Below, piece by piece: positions 25,235 to 34,385 of a stretch of DNA of 64,000 nucleotides. The notes beneath the pieces are model-generated. The model searched no databases. It saw only the letters and a program-made list of their open reading frames with translations, and had not been told where the DNA came from. The stretch is from assembly GCA_001829315.1 (NCBI GenBank), contig MIAY01000001.1:572927-636926 (forward strand), given 5' to 3'. This DNA is from Spirochaetes bacterium GWE1_32_154. GTDB lineage: Bacteria; Spirochaetota; GWE2-31-10. Position 1 is the stretch's first letter, and each line of letters opens with the position of its first letter. Made by a program: the position numbers and the translations under genes.

Positions 25235-26804
25235 GAAGTAACTCCTCTAATGAATTGTTGTTTATGTTAGGACGCGGGTTAATATGGTTATTTAATTGAT
25301 TTTCAAATTTATATCGTTTAATAATTTTCTCAGATGCCAATATTCCGCTTAACATAGCACCGCCAACTCCGCCACCGGGTGATGTCCAGGCACTTGAAAA
25401 GTAAAGGTTACGATTTTTGAATTCATTAGGAAACCTGAATAAATTAGTCTGGAATGTTTCCTGTGCTGCTCCATATACGGCACCGGCGTTATTATTGCTA
25501 AATCGTTTCATTGTGTATGGAGTTCCAATTTCCAGTATTTCAATTGCATTTTTAAAACCGGGGAATTTCTTCTCAATTTTATCAATTAATAAACCGGCAA
25601 TACGATTTTTTTCAGCTTTGTACAATTCTTTATCATCTTTATAATGCTCCCAATAATCTTCATTATCAGCAATACAAATATTGAGTACAGTTTTATCTTT
25701 TGTTACAAGTGATTCATCAAGGATATATGCTGTCACGACCATTGGGCGTTTTTCGTGTGGAACATTTTTTCCTTTCCAGGCACAATCTTTTAAATCATCA
25801 AACTCATTGAAAATGTAACAATAGTTTTCTATACCAAGTGATTGGGCATTTGCTTTAAGCCCGATGTACATAGTAAAAATTGAAGTTGATGGAGTGATGT
25901 GAAGTGCGCGATGTCTGAAAAAACCGCCAAAATCTTTTTTATCGATTAATCGTTCAAAAGTGTCATTTATTGGTGTATTACATATTGTAATATCTGAAAA
26001 ATATTTTTCATCATTGTTCACTTCAATACCGATTGCTTTTTTCTTATCAAAAATTATTTTAGTGACTTTCTTTCTGGTACTAACAGTCCCGCCATTCTCA
26101 ATGATAATGTCACGAAGTGCATCAACTATTGTTCTTGATGAACCGGATACCCAATATGAATTTATAAGGAGCGAAAATGTAGGAACGGCAAAATATACAA
26201 GGTTGAATTTATTGATGTTGTCTGAGTAATATAAATATAGTTGAGACATTATTGTTTTTAGTCGTGGATTTTTAATTCGATTTGAAATAAATCTATTAAG
26301 TGTCGAAAAAGATGCAGGAATTAAATGAGGATATTTTGATGGAACCTGCAAAATTGCTTTTAGAATATTTGTTTCATTCATATACAAAGTGCCTGTTTCT
26401 GCAATAATTTGCATATCCTTTAATACTTTTTTTATACCCTTTTCCTCATCGGGAAATGTTTCGACTAGCTTTTTCCGATATTCATTTAAATCATGGGGAA
26501 CGGTAAAATCAAAATCTTTAAAAACCGATGTATATAATGAAGGCACTTTGAGCAATTTGATTCGATCAAATAACCCAAGAAAGCGAAATGTTCGCAGACG
26601 TTTTTCATCAGGATAAAAACCGTTCATTTCATGAAGTGAAGATTCAAAGGTATAATCACCTCGTTTCCATGAAGAACAATAACCGCCGATTTCTACTCTT
26701 GATTCAAATATATGTACTTCAAAACCATGTTTTGCAAGAATTGCACCGGAAAAAAGTCCACCGATACCAGACCCTATAATGTTAATTTTTATTTTATCAG
26801 ACAT
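25224..26804 (-). CDS. CrtI/RetSat-like FAD-dependent oxidoreductase
   Basis: The 526-aa flavoprotein has an N-terminal dinucleotide-binding motif (IIGSGIGGLFSGAILAKHGFEV, then FESRVEIGGYCSSW). It shows the layout of phytoene desaturases, carotenoid isomerases and retinol saturases, including the C-terminal FAD motif LYFSSAWTSPGGGVGGAMLSG. Such enzymes saturate, desaturate or isomerise polyene lipids at membranes. No crtB or other carotenoid gene is in the window, so the substrate is unknown. The SD CTGGAG precedes the ATG. It is the first gene of a three-gene operon. Confidence 0.8.
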   Translation of the reverse strand: MSDKIKINIIGSGIGGLFSGAILAKHGFEVHIFESRVEIGGYCSSWKRGDYTFESSLHEMNGFYPDEKRLRTFRFLGLFDRIKLLKVPSLYTSVFKDFDFTVPHDLNEYRKKLVETFPDEEKGIKKVLKDMQIIAETGTLYMNETNILKAILQVPSKYPHLIPASFSTLNRFISNRIKNPRLKTIMSQLYLYYSDNINKFNLVYFAVPTFSLLINSYWVSGSSRTIVDALRDIIIENGGTVSTRKKVTKIIFDKKKAIGIEVNNDEKYFSDITICNTPINDTFERLIDKKDFGGFFRHRALHITPSTSIFTMYIGLKANAQSLGIENYCYIFNEFDDLKDCAWKGKNVPHEKRPMVVTAYILDESLVTKDKTVLNICIADNEDYWEHYKDDKELYKAEKNRIAGLLIDKIEKKFPGFKNAIEILEIGTPYTMKRFSNNNAGAVYGAAQETFQTNLFRFPNEFKNRNLYFSSAWTSPGGGVGGAMLSGILASEKIIKRYKFENQLNNHINPRPNINNNSLEELLHGN

Positions 26805-26882
26805 ACATACTCCAGAAACATAGTTTTATCAAATCAATATTCTATTATAACCTTTTATCTTCTAATTGACAAATTGATATTT

Positions 26883-27404
26883 CTATTTACCATGGCTCCA
26901 TACACCGGTGCCTGTTTTGGTCGCTTCATTTTCAAATTTGATTAAAAATGATTTGTATTTGTAATCTGGATAAATCATTAATGTTTTGGCGTAACCATTT
27001 AGTATTAAATATGAATTAAATGATTTTGTTCTCATTTCCTGTTCATTTACTTCTGCAGGTTTTTTAAGCCACACATAACGCAGAAGTCTACCGTATTTAT
27101 CTCTATCGGAGACATCTTTTTCTAAATATACAGTGAGGTTTTCAAGCATCGCTTTTGTATAGTTAAAAGCCTCAATAGCATACAATTCTGATATTGTTTG
27201 TGTTTTTAATTCAGGTGCATCAACTCCGATAAATCTTACTTTTTCAATTTTCCTATTACATAGTTGCACAACTATAGTATCACCATCGATACATTCAATA
27301 ACTGTAGCTTCATCAAATTGCACAGGTTCTATAATTTCTTTTTCCCGTTCTAAATGACATGAAAGAAAAAAAGTTATAATGCACATTGATAGAATATATT
27401 TCAT
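26883..27404 (-). CDS. Thermonuclease-like (SNase) lipoprotein
   Basis: About 173 aa. The lipoprotein signal MKYILSMCIITFFLSC places the lipidated Cys at 16. The staphylococcal nuclease domain follows, with CIDGDTIVV, the catalytic VRFIGVDAPEL, and DKYGRLLRYVWL; the last conserved region ends in TKTGTGVWS. It probably degrades extracellular or periplasmic nucleic acid in a Ca2+-dependent way. The start at 27404 is set by GGAG 8 nt upstream and by the signal peptide; the longer reading frame to 27485 overlaps the divergent gene. It is divergent from the LuxR-type regulator. Confidence 0.88.
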   Translation of the reverse strand: MKYILSMCIITFFLSCHLEREKEIIEPVQFDEATVIECIDGDTIVVQLCNRKIEKVRFIGVDAPELKTQTISELYAIEAFNYTKAMLENLTVYLEKDVSDRDKYGRLLRYVWLKKPAEVNEQEMRTKSFNSYLILNGYAKTLMIYPDYKYKSFLIKFENEATKTGTGVWSHGK

Positions 27405-27507
27405 TGAAAACTCCATAATTACTAGGAAAATTGAATGTAATAATAATTTGTTATATAGTAAAGAAATTGATATAATAATTTTCATTGAGCAAGGAAAGGG
27501 TATTCAA

Positions 27508-28695
27508 TTGAATTACTTAACATTTATTTCTGCTGTAATTTTAACGATTTCATTAATACAGGGTTTTTATATTATTCATTTAAATTCTAAAAGTGTACCA
27601 AACCGGTTATTTTTTATGATTAATATTTGTCTTGTTGTATGGTTAACCGGAGCTTCACTTGGTTATGTATCACAGACTAAAAATGAGGTGTTATTCTGGT
27701 TCAGGTTTTCTACATTTGGATATATATTTCTGCATTCTTTCACTCTTCATTTTTGTATTTTATTTTCAGGGCAGAAAAAATCAAACAGGTTTTTAGAAAT
27801 TCTGATTTATACTCCATCAGTTATATTGTATATAGTGAGTTTTTTCCGATTAATAGTTTTCAGCGATTTTGTATTTGATCATTCTATCTGGATAGGAATA
27901 CCGAATTTTAATTCAATACTTTTTAGAATTCTTGTTTTACAATATGTGACTTATTATATATTGTCATTTATTATTTTAATTCGATGGGGAATACGTGCAC
28001 AATTAAAAAGAGATAAAAGAAATGCATTCACTTTGGCAATTTCGATGGGTATCACAATTGTTTTATTTAATCTTGAACCGTTTATTTTACCCTTTTTTAC
28101 ACCATATAAAACTATAATGTTGTCACCTAATTTTGGTTTTATATGGATTACAGGAATCTGGATTAGTTTAAATCGTTATAATTTTCTTGCAAAAAATGAG
28201 ACTATTATTAAAAATATTTTATTGGATAATATGGAAAGTTATGTTGTGATATTTGACGCAGCAATTAATCATATTGAAATGAATAAAAAAGCATCCACAT
28301 TAGGTATGCTTGATTTTAAAAGTTTCTTTTTTACTCAATTTACCGGTGATTTGATAAAAATGAGTCGTAAAATTAGTATTCCAACAAATACCGGTACCAG
28401 ATTGTTAGAATATCGAGTAAATACCATTAGAGATTCATATAATGATATTGCCGGATTTGTTTTGATTGCAGAGGAAATTGAAGCGTTATCGGGTATGCAG
28501 TCTAAATATAAAATTACGGTAAGAGAATTTGATGTGATAAAAATGATTGTTTCGGGGTGTAATAATAATGAAATAGCAGAAAAGTTATTTATTTCATTAC
28601 GAACTGTTAAAACGCATATTACCAATATATATCAGAAAATTGGTGTTAATAATAAAGTTCAGTTATTAGCAATTCTTTCACAATATGAGTATTAA
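27508..28695 (+). CDS. Membrane-anchored LuxR-type transcriptional regulator
   Basis: About 395 aa. The N-terminal 215 residues contain seven hydrophobic helices resembling the sensor part of 7TM histidine kinases (HKN_7TM). A short PAS-like cytoplasmic stretch follows (ENILLDNMESYVVIFDAAINHIEMN region). A C-terminal GerE/LuxR helix-turn-helix closes it: KITVREFDVIKMIVSGCNNNEIAEKLFIS then LRTVKTHITNIYQKIG. There is no kinase or receiver domain, so it is a one-component sensor that binds DNA from the membrane. The TTG at 27508 is chosen because AAGGAAAGG precedes it by 9 nt. A likely target is the membrane protein gene just downstream (inference). Confidence 0.8.
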   Translation: MNYLTFISAVILTISLIQGFYIIHLNSKSVPNRLFFMINICLVVWLTGASLGYVSQTKNEVLFWFRFSTFGYIFLHSFTLHFCILFSGQKKSNRFLEILIYTPSVILYIVSFFRLIVFSDFVFDHSIWIGIPNFNSILFRILVLQYVTYYILSFIILIRWGIRAQLKRDKRNAFTLAISMGITIVLFNLEPFILPFFTPYKTIMLSPNFGFIWITGIWISLNRYNFLAKNETIIKNILLDNMESYVVIFDAAINHIEMNKKASTLGMLDFKSFFFTQFTGDLIKMSRKISIPTNTGTRLLEYRVNTIRDSYNDIAGFVLIAEEIEALSGMQSKYKITVREFDVIKMIVSGCNNNEIAEKLFISLRTVKTHITNIYQKIGVNNKVQLLAILSQYEY

Positions 28696-28777
28696 TCTAA
28701 AAATACGACTTTAGTACGATGTTTTTTTTATAATTAAGTATTAAATTAATATTATAATTTGGAAAGAGGAGATTTTT

Positions 28778-29410
28778 ATGAAAAAAATAATTATTCTATC
28801 GCTCATGTTGTTTATGATTCAGACAACTGTTCTTTTTTGCAATGAATTACCCGTTGCAAATACTTCTTCATCAACTGAGTCATTAAAAAAAGTTGATTTC
28901 ACTTCAGGTTGGTCATCTGATAAAAGCTCTTTGTTTGATCTTACCGAACGATATGCCACATCAACAAAATACAAAACATTCTCGGTTGTAGGTTTTGTCG
29001 GGTTAGGCAATTTTGTAGCAATTTATGCTTTTTACTTATTTCTTGGTTTTATTGGAACTCCCATTATTGGTCTTGCTTTAGAGGCAGAAGGATCGACATG
29101 GTTTCCACTACTCGGTTTAATGGGAACATCGTGGATTCCATTTATTGGTCCGTTCGTTGGAGCCGGGATGATGAATATAATGGCTGGAAATAAAAGTATG
29201 GTGCCGGATGGATTTTCGAGAAGTCCATATAGTTTTTATGGACCTTTTATTGCATTTTTTATTTTAACAGGTATATTAGAAATACCATTTTTTATTATGA
29301 TGATTGTTGGTTTTGTCGGCAGACAAGCAGCGAAAAATGATAAAGTTTCAATGATTCTTGAAACTGATAATAAAGGTAATAAAATAATCGGGTTATCTTT
29401 TGCCTTTTAA
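28778..29410 (+). CDS. Membrane protein of unknown function
   Basis: The 210-aa protein has a signal-like N-terminus (residues 1-21), a Ser-rich polar stretch, then about four hydrophobic segments rich in Gly and Phe (such as FVGLGNFVAIYAFYLFLGF and SFYGPFIAFFILTGILEIPF). It ends with a basic turn and GNKIIGLSFAF. It is not recognised. AAGAGGAG precedes the ATG, and the gene lies 82 nt after the LuxR-type regulator. A terminator shared with the convergent ABC-F gene follows. Confidence 0.6.
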   Translation: MKKIIILSLMLFMIQTTVLFCNELPVANTSSSTESLKKVDFTSGWSSDKSSLFDLTERYATSTKYKTFSVVGFVGLGNFVAIYAFYLFLGFIGTPIIGLALEAEGSTWFPLLGLMGTSWIPFIGPFVGAGMMNIMAGNKSMVPDGFSRSPYSFYGPFIAFFILTGILEIPFFIMMIVGFVGRQAAKNDKVSMILETDNKGNKIIGLSFAF

Positions 29411-29437
29411 ATAGCTTTATTTGGAGATGATTTCTAT

Positions 29438-29478
29438 GAAAAAAAGTACAAATAGTTGCATATTTGTACTTTTTTTGT
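29438..29478. terminator. Bidirectional terminator
   Basis: A perfect 10-bp stem (AGTACAAATA at 29445-29454 with TATTTGTACT at 29461-29470), flanked by A7 and T7, sits between convergent genes and can serve both. Confidence 0.9.
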
Positions 29479-29484
29479 TCATAA

Positions 29485-31311
29485 TTAGCCTTTAACGTCA
29501 TTGAGTCTTTCATCAAAAATTTTTACTTCATTATCATACAAAACGGTAATCGCCTCAAGTTCTTCATACAATGTATTTATTTTCACTTCAAGTTCGGTAA
29601 TTGTAATAGATAGTTCCTGAATTGTTGAACCGATACCTGATTGAGTTGCTTTCTCAAATGCAGCATTTGTATCAGAGAGTTCTTTTTCTTTTTCCGATAT
29701 TGAGTTCTCAAGTGATTTGATTTTGTTCTCAACCGGTTTTAGTTTTTTTGATTTTTCAGCAATTATGTCGGCACGAAGTTTTCTGATTTCTTTATTATTT
29801 GACGACTCTTTTTTGGAAACCTTTACATCATCTTCTGAACCCCAGCCGATTTTCTCGAGGAAGTCCTGATAACAACCGTCAAATACAACAATTTTTTCTT
29901 TATCAAAAACAATAAGTTTATTAGGGATGGCGTGTAAGAACATTTCATTATGCGTGGCAATAATAACTGCCCCCGGGTAACTGTCAATAGCTTCAAGAAT
30001 TGAGTCGCATGATTGCATATCAAAATGATTTGTCGGTTCATCTAAAAGCAGAATATTGGATGGTGAACATAATAGTTTACCAAGTAAAACCCTGCTTTTT
30101 TCACCACCTGATAAGCTTTTAATTTTTTTTAATGCAGAGTCACCTTCAAACATCATTAAACCGGCAATATTTCTGGCACGGTATGTTGACCGGTCAGTAA
30201 TAGAACAATCTATTTCTTCTTCAACGGTATTTCTATCATCCAATAATTGAATATTAGTTTGTTCAAAATAACCTATTTTTGCAGCAGAATGTTTTTTTAC
30301 AGTCCCGGTATTTTGAGGAAGTTTTCCCGTGATGACTTTAAGAAGGGTTGTTTTCCCTTTACCGTTTTTACCAATAATAGCAATGCGGTCGTCTTTTTCA
30401 ATCTTTACATTGAGATCTTTAAACAGAAAGTTTTTACCATCGTAACTAAAACTGAGATTTTCAATTTCCATAACAACTTTTGGTTCAATTTTGTCGTATT
30501 TAAACTGAAAATCAAGGTCTTTAATGTCAACAAGTCTTTCTTTTCTCGATTGTTTCTGCAACATTTTTTCTTTTGATTTAACACGGGTTGCTAAAGATGC
30601 TTTTGCTCTAAATCGTTCAATAAATTGTTCAACATCTTTTCGTTTTTTCTCATCATTAAGTCGTGTTTTCTCATATATTTCTTCATCAAGAATAATTTGT
30701 TCATAAAATTTTTCAGTATTTCCGGCAATTTTTCGTATGCCGTTTCGATGAATTCCAATTGTATGAGTAATAACGCTATCCATGAAACCTCTATCATGAG
30801 TTATCAGTATAAGTTCATTTTTCCACTCACGCAAAAATTTAGAAAGCCATCGTATAGAAATAACATCAAGGTAATTCCCCGGCTCATCTAACATGAGTAA
30901 ATCAGGATCAGACGACAGGACTTTTGCAAGATTAATACGAATCTGGAAACCACCGGAAAATTCTGCAGGATTTCTTTCCATATCATCACTTGAAAAGCCG
31001 AGACCTGATAGTATTTTTTCAACCATCCATTGTTCATCAAGATTTTTAAGATTTTTTGAAGCCTCTTCCAACACTGTCGGTTTGGTAAATTTGATATGTT
31101 GTTCAAGGCAACCTAATGTGTACCCTTTTGGAACCGATATGTCACCCGCATCAGGATGTTCCTCACCAAGTATCATTTTGAATAAAGTTGACTTTCCGGT
31201 ACCGTTTCGACCGACTAACCCGATTTTTTCTCCGCTGTTAATATTAAACGAGACATTATCTAAAAGTATTTGTGTACCGAAAGATTTAGAAATATTTGTT
31301 GCAATTATCAT
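29485..31311 (-). CDS. ABC-F family ATPase
   Basis: This soluble protein of 608 aa has two ABC domains and no membrane part. Walker A motifs are GRNGTGKST (near 35) and GKNGKGKTT (near 318). Signatures are FSGGF and LSGGEKSR. Walker B with D-loop are LLMLDEPGNYLDV and LLLDEPTNHFD. An inter-domain linker (about 215-285) and a C-terminal coiled coil (about 525-608) resemble Uup/YheS types. ABC-F proteins act on the ribosome; the subtype sets whether it gives antibiotic protection or translation control. The first D-loop GNYLD differs from the usual TNHLD. The SD AGGTAG precedes the ATG. Confidence 0.88.
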   Translation of the reverse strand: MIIATNISKSFGTQILLDNVSFNINSGEKIGLVGRNGTGKSTLFKMILGEEHPDAGDISVPKGYTLGCLEQHIKFTKPTVLEEASKNLKNLDEQWMVEKILSGLGFSSDDMERNPAEFSGGFQIRINLAKVLSSDPDLLMLDEPGNYLDVISIRWLSKFLREWKNELILITHDRGFMDSVITHTIGIHRNGIRKIAGNTEKFYEQIILDEEIYEKTRLNDEKKRKDVEQFIERFRAKASLATRVKSKEKMLQKQSRKERLVDIKDLDFQFKYDKIEPKVVMEIENLSFSYDGKNFLFKDLNVKIEKDDRIAIIGKNGKGKTTLLKVITGKLPQNTGTVKKHSAAKIGYFEQTNIQLLDDRNTVEEEIDCSITDRSTYRARNIAGLMMFEGDSALKKIKSLSGGEKSRVLLGKLLCSPSNILLLDEPTNHFDMQSCDSILEAIDSYPGAVIIATHNEMFLHAIPNKLIVFDKEKIVVFDGCYQDFLEKIGWGSEDDVKVSKKESSNNKEIRKLRADIIAEKSKKLKPVENKIKSLENSISEKEKELSDTNAAFEKATQSGIGSTIQELSITITELEVKINTLYEELEAITVLYDNEVKIFDERLNDVKG

Positions 31312-31428
31312 TAAAACTACCTGTTTTTTTTATTTATCTAATTATGATAAATAACACTACATTGTCAAGTAATTATTCAAACGGGTAAAACTGTTTTACA
31401 AGATTTTATTTTTTTGTTAAAAAAAACT

Positions 31429-31896
31429 ATGAGCATAAAATATATTGAAACACCAATTGGCATTGTAGAACTTAAATCAAATCAAAATAATTTAGCAGGT
31501 CTTTCAGTGGTTAATCAGAAAGGTATTGACATTGATATTGAACCGGTTTTGTTAGAAGCTGAAAAACAAATTCATGAATATTTCGCCGGTACAAGAAAAA
31601 AATTTGAACTTGATTTGTATCTATCGGGAACAGAATTTCAACTCAAAGTGTTTCAAGCCGTTTTAAAAATCCCCTATGGGATGAGTGCGAGTTATAGTGA
31701 CATATCCAATGCGATTGGCAACCCTAAATCTATGAGAGCAGTAGGTATGGCAAATCACAAAAACCCGCTTCCAATTATAATCCCCTGTCATAGGGTAATC
31801 GGAAAAAACGGGTCTTTAACCGGTTATGTATTTGGTGTTGACGTTAAAAAATATGTACTTGATTTGGAAAAATCATTTGATTCTGTTTCTTCTTGA
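31429..31896 (+). CDS. Methylated-DNA-protein-cysteine methyltransferase
   Basis: The 155-aa suicide enzyme removes O6-alkyl groups from guanine in DNA. The active-site Cys lies in IIPCHRVIGKNGSLTGY (near residue 120). The preceding helix-turn-helix (MSASYSDISNAIGNPKSMRAVG) binds DNA, and TEFQLKVFQAVLKIP opens the domain. The start at 31429 is favoured over 31414 since the segment from SIKYIETPIG is the family N-terminus; no clear SD is seen. The length equals the ogt type without an Ada N-domain. Confidence 0.88.
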   Translation: MSIKYIETPIGIVELKSNQNNLAGLSVVNQKGIDIDIEPVLLEAEKQIHEYFAGTRKKFELDLYLSGTEFQLKVFQAVLKIPYGMSASYSDISNAIGNPKSMRAVGMANHKNPLPIIIPCHRVIGKNGSLTGYVFGVDVKKYVLDLEKSFDSVSS

Positions 31897-31921
31897 CTCT
31901 GATAGTAAATTGAATTATCAT
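31893..31921 (+). promoter_or_regulatory. Promoter of the Ldh2-family dehydrogenase gene
   Basis: TTGACT (31893-31898, overlapping the stop of the upstream gene) and TATCAT (31916-31921) are 17 bp apart. AAAGGGG follows before the ATG. Confidence 0.5.
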
Positions 31922-31939
31922 TTTTTAAAGGGGAATGAA

Positions 31940-33046
31940 ATGACAAATAATACTGCGTATGTTGATTTTAATACATTAGAAAGATTTATGAAAGAAGTGT
32001 TTATAACTGTCGGTGTACCTGAATCTGATGCACAAATATGTGCAGAAGTATTAATTGCCGCTGATATGCGTGGCATTGATTCTCATGGAATTAACCGTTT
32101 AAAACCCATTTATATAGATAGAATAAAACAAGGTGTTCAAAATCCTGTTACGAATTTTGAAATTATAAAAGATTTTGCTGCAACTGCTGTAGTTGACGGA
32201 CATGATGGGATGGGACAGGTTATCGGAAAAAAAGCTATGCAAATGGCTATTGATAAAGCAAAAATGTATGGCATCGGTATGGTTGCAGTCAGGAACTCGA
32301 CTCATTATGGAATCGCAGGGTATTATCCGCTTATGTGTGTGGAACAAAACATGATTGGTATGACCGGTACTAATGCACGCCCTTCGATTGCACCGACATT
32401 CGGTATTGAAAATATGCTCGGAACCAATCCGCTTACCATAGCAATGCCGAGTGATGAAGAGTTTCCGTTTTTTCTCGACTGTGCAACATCAATCAGTCAG
32501 AGAGGAAAAATAGAAGTATACGCACGAAAGGGTAAGAAGTTACCTGACGGTTGGGTGATAGGGAATGATGGCGAGTCTAAAACTGATTCAAAAGAAGTTT
32601 TAAAAATGCTTGTGGATGGAACTGCAGCACTTGTTCCTCTTGGCGGAATCGGTGAAGAACTTGGCGGATATAAAGGGTATGGGTATGCAACGGTGGTTGA
32701 AATCTTATCTGCTGCATTGCAAAGCGGAAGTTTTTTAAGTATGTTAAATGGCATTGAAAATGGTAAAAAGATACCATTTCATCTTGGGCATTTTTTTATA
32801 GCAATAAATATTAATGCATTTACTGAACCTGAAACATTTAAAAAAATCACAGGTGATATTTTAAGGGAATTACGGGCATCAAAAAAAATGCCGGGTAAAG
32901 ATAGAATATACACTGCCGGTGAAAAAGAGTGGCTTGTTTATAATGAACGAAAAAAGACCGGCGTGCCAATTGATCTTGATTTACAGAAAGAGATTGTTCA
33001 ACTTCAAACAGATTTAGGAATTAAAGGTTTTAATTTCCCATTTTAA
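31940..33046 (+). CDS. Ldh2-family malate/L-lactate dehydrogenase
   Basis: The 368-aa NAD(P)-dependent oxidoreductase belongs to the Ldh_2 (YbiC/ComC/AllD) family that interconverts 2-oxo and 2-hydroxy acids. Visible motifs are DMRGIDSHGINRL near 50, VDGHDGMGQVIG near 87, VRNSTHYGIAGYYPLM near 122 (His as catalytic candidate), GTNPLTIAMPS and a C-terminal GYGYATVVEILSAALQ. The ATG at 31940 has AAAGGGG upstream; the frame extends further into the preceding gene but without conservation. Which 2-hydroxy acid it uses cannot be told. Confidence 0.88.
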   Translation: MTNNTAYVDFNTLERFMKEVFITVGVPESDAQICAEVLIAADMRGIDSHGINRLKPIYIDRIKQGVQNPVTNFEIIKDFAATAVVDGHDGMGQVIGKKAMQMAIDKAKMYGIGMVAVRNSTHYGIAGYYPLMCVEQNMIGMTGTNARPSIAPTFGIENMLGTNPLTIAMPSDEEFPFFLDCATSISQRGKIEVYARKGKKLPDGWVIGNDGESKTDSKEVLKMLVDGTAALVPLGGIGEELGGYKGYGYATVVEILSAALQSGSFLSMLNGIENGKKIPFHLGHFFIAININAFTEPETFKKITGDILRELRASKKMPGKDRIYTAGEKEWLVYNERKKTGVPIDLDLQKEIVQLQTDLGIKGFNFPF

Positions 33047-33048
33047 CA

Positions 33049-33187
33049 GAGCCTCATGCAAAAATACTCTTTTTATCTCGATTTTTTGCATGAGGCTACT
33101 TCTAACGCAATTTTATTGCGTATGGCGGAAGCATAAAAAAAGTACTCTTTTTTTCATCAAGTACTCTTGATTTTTGCAAGAGCCTCA
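33049..33187. repeat. Nested inverted-repeat element (copy 2), with direct GAGCCTCA at both ends
   Basis: It starts 3 nt after the dehydrogenase stop. GAGCCTCA occurs in the same orientation at 33049-33056 and 33180-33187. Next to these, TGCAAAAATA on the left and GATTTTTGCA on the right are inverted. An inner hairpin pairs GCCTCATGCAAAAA with TTTTTTGCATGAGGC. The right two thirds are nearly identical to the right part of 3428-3655. Within the flanking 211-bp gap the remaining DNA holds the promoter of the next operon. Confidence 0.7.
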
Positions 33188-33241
33188 ACAGATACAAAAT
33201 TATAGAAAAATTACAGAACACAAAAAAGAGTACAAATTTTC

Positions 33242-33269
33242 TTGTTAAAAATTAAATGTGTTGTATAGT
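33242..33269 (+). promoter_or_regulatory. Promoter of the ABC/radical SAM operon (leaderless candidate)
   Basis: TTGTTA (33242-33247), 16-bp spacer, TATAGT (33264-33269). The ATG at 33276 begins 6 nt further on, at the expected transcription start. No Shine-Dalgarno is present. Confidence 0.55.
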
Positions 33270-33275
33270 ATCGAT

Positions 33276-34385
33276 ATGATGTATGGTTTTAAAATATTTA
33301 TAAAGTTAAAAAGAAAGTTCTTTCCTTTGATACTTATATTATCTCTATCCTTTTCGCTTCTATTAATTGTATCCTCATTGACTGAGAAGTTGAAATTTTC
33401 AATTAATAGCTATTATAATACAATTGATGGCGGTTATATAGTAAAAAAAGGTGCTATTGATCCTGTGTTTTCAATAGTTGACAGTGTAATCCCTGTTTTT
33501 CTTCAGAAATACCCCGATCTTCAACTTGAACCTGAAATATGGCAGGTTGTTTCAACTGTCGATAACAGGTCGCCGTTTAAAAATGGTCTTTTTTCATTTA
33601 TCACCATAGGCGGGGTACATCTTCATCCGGGCAATATTTATTATGATTCACTTTTACAAGGTTTATCAGGCGTACAAAACGGTTGTTTAATCAGTGAGTC
33701 AATTGCATTGCGCTATGCTAAAAAAACAGGTGATACTATTACAGTAAATAATCATGAACTGAAAGTTTCCGGTATTTATAAAACAGGCTCATTCTATCTT
33801 GATTGTGCGATTATAATGGATTTTAATGTAATACGCTCTTATATTTCTATTGCTGATGACAAAGTGTCTTCATATTATATTTCATCGGATACCATTTTTG
33901 ACTTTAACACTTTGAAAAATGATATTGATATTAATCTCCCTGATTATGAATTGAAAAATGCCAATGTTTTTTCTGAAGATTTTAAAGGTGTAATTGATAC
34001 AGTGAAGAATTTTTCATTAACAATACTTGTTATTATTTTTGTTTTTATCATTATGATATTTATTAATACAACATCAATTATTTTGAAAGAATATGAGAGT
34101 GATATTTATATTATGCTCAGGGAAGGGTGGGGGCGAAAAGATCTTTTTGGTTTATATTTTTCGATATTAATTGCCGCTTTATTTGTATCGGTAATAACCT
34201 CTTTGATTTTATATGAAGTGTATTCATTATATTCAAAACTTATTTTTGCTCAGGGTGATGTATTTCCATTTGCTCATTTTCTCATGGCCATTATTTTTTC
34301 AATAGCATCACTGACCGTGTCATTGTTGTATGGCTTAATAAAACTTTCTGTGAAATCACCGGTTGGTCAAGGCGGTATTTCATGA
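33276..34385 (+). CDS. FtsX/MacB-type ABC transporter permease
   Basis: About 369 aa. An N-terminal transmembrane helix (about 12-32), an extracytoplasmic domain of about 220 residues, then three helices near the C-terminus (about 247-270, 300-322 and 335-357), as in FtsX/LolC/MacB permeases. These export or extract lipoproteins, peptides or cell-wall signals rather than importing small solutes. The start is at 33276 or 33279 (two tandem ATGs) directly after the promoter. The ATPase gene overlaps its end by 4 nt. It heads a six-gene operon with modification enzymes. Confidence 0.78.
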   Translation: MMYGFKIFIKLKRKFFPLILILSLSFSLLLIVSSLTEKLKFSINSYYNTIDGGYIVKKGAIDPVFSIVDSVIPVFLQKYPDLQLEPEIWQVVSTVDNRSPFKNGLFSFITIGGVHLHPGNIYYDSLLQGLSGVQNGCLISESIALRYAKKTGDTITVNNHELKVSGIYKTGSFYLDCAIIMDFNVIRSYISIADDKVSSYYISSDTIFDFNTLKNDIDINLPDYELKNANVFSEDFKGVIDTVKNFSLTILVIIFVFIIMIFINTTSIILKEYESDIYIMLREGWGRKDLFGLYFSILIAALFVSVITSLILYEVYSLYSKLIFAQGDVFPFAHFLMAIIFSIASLTVSLLYGLIKLSVKSPVGQGGIS

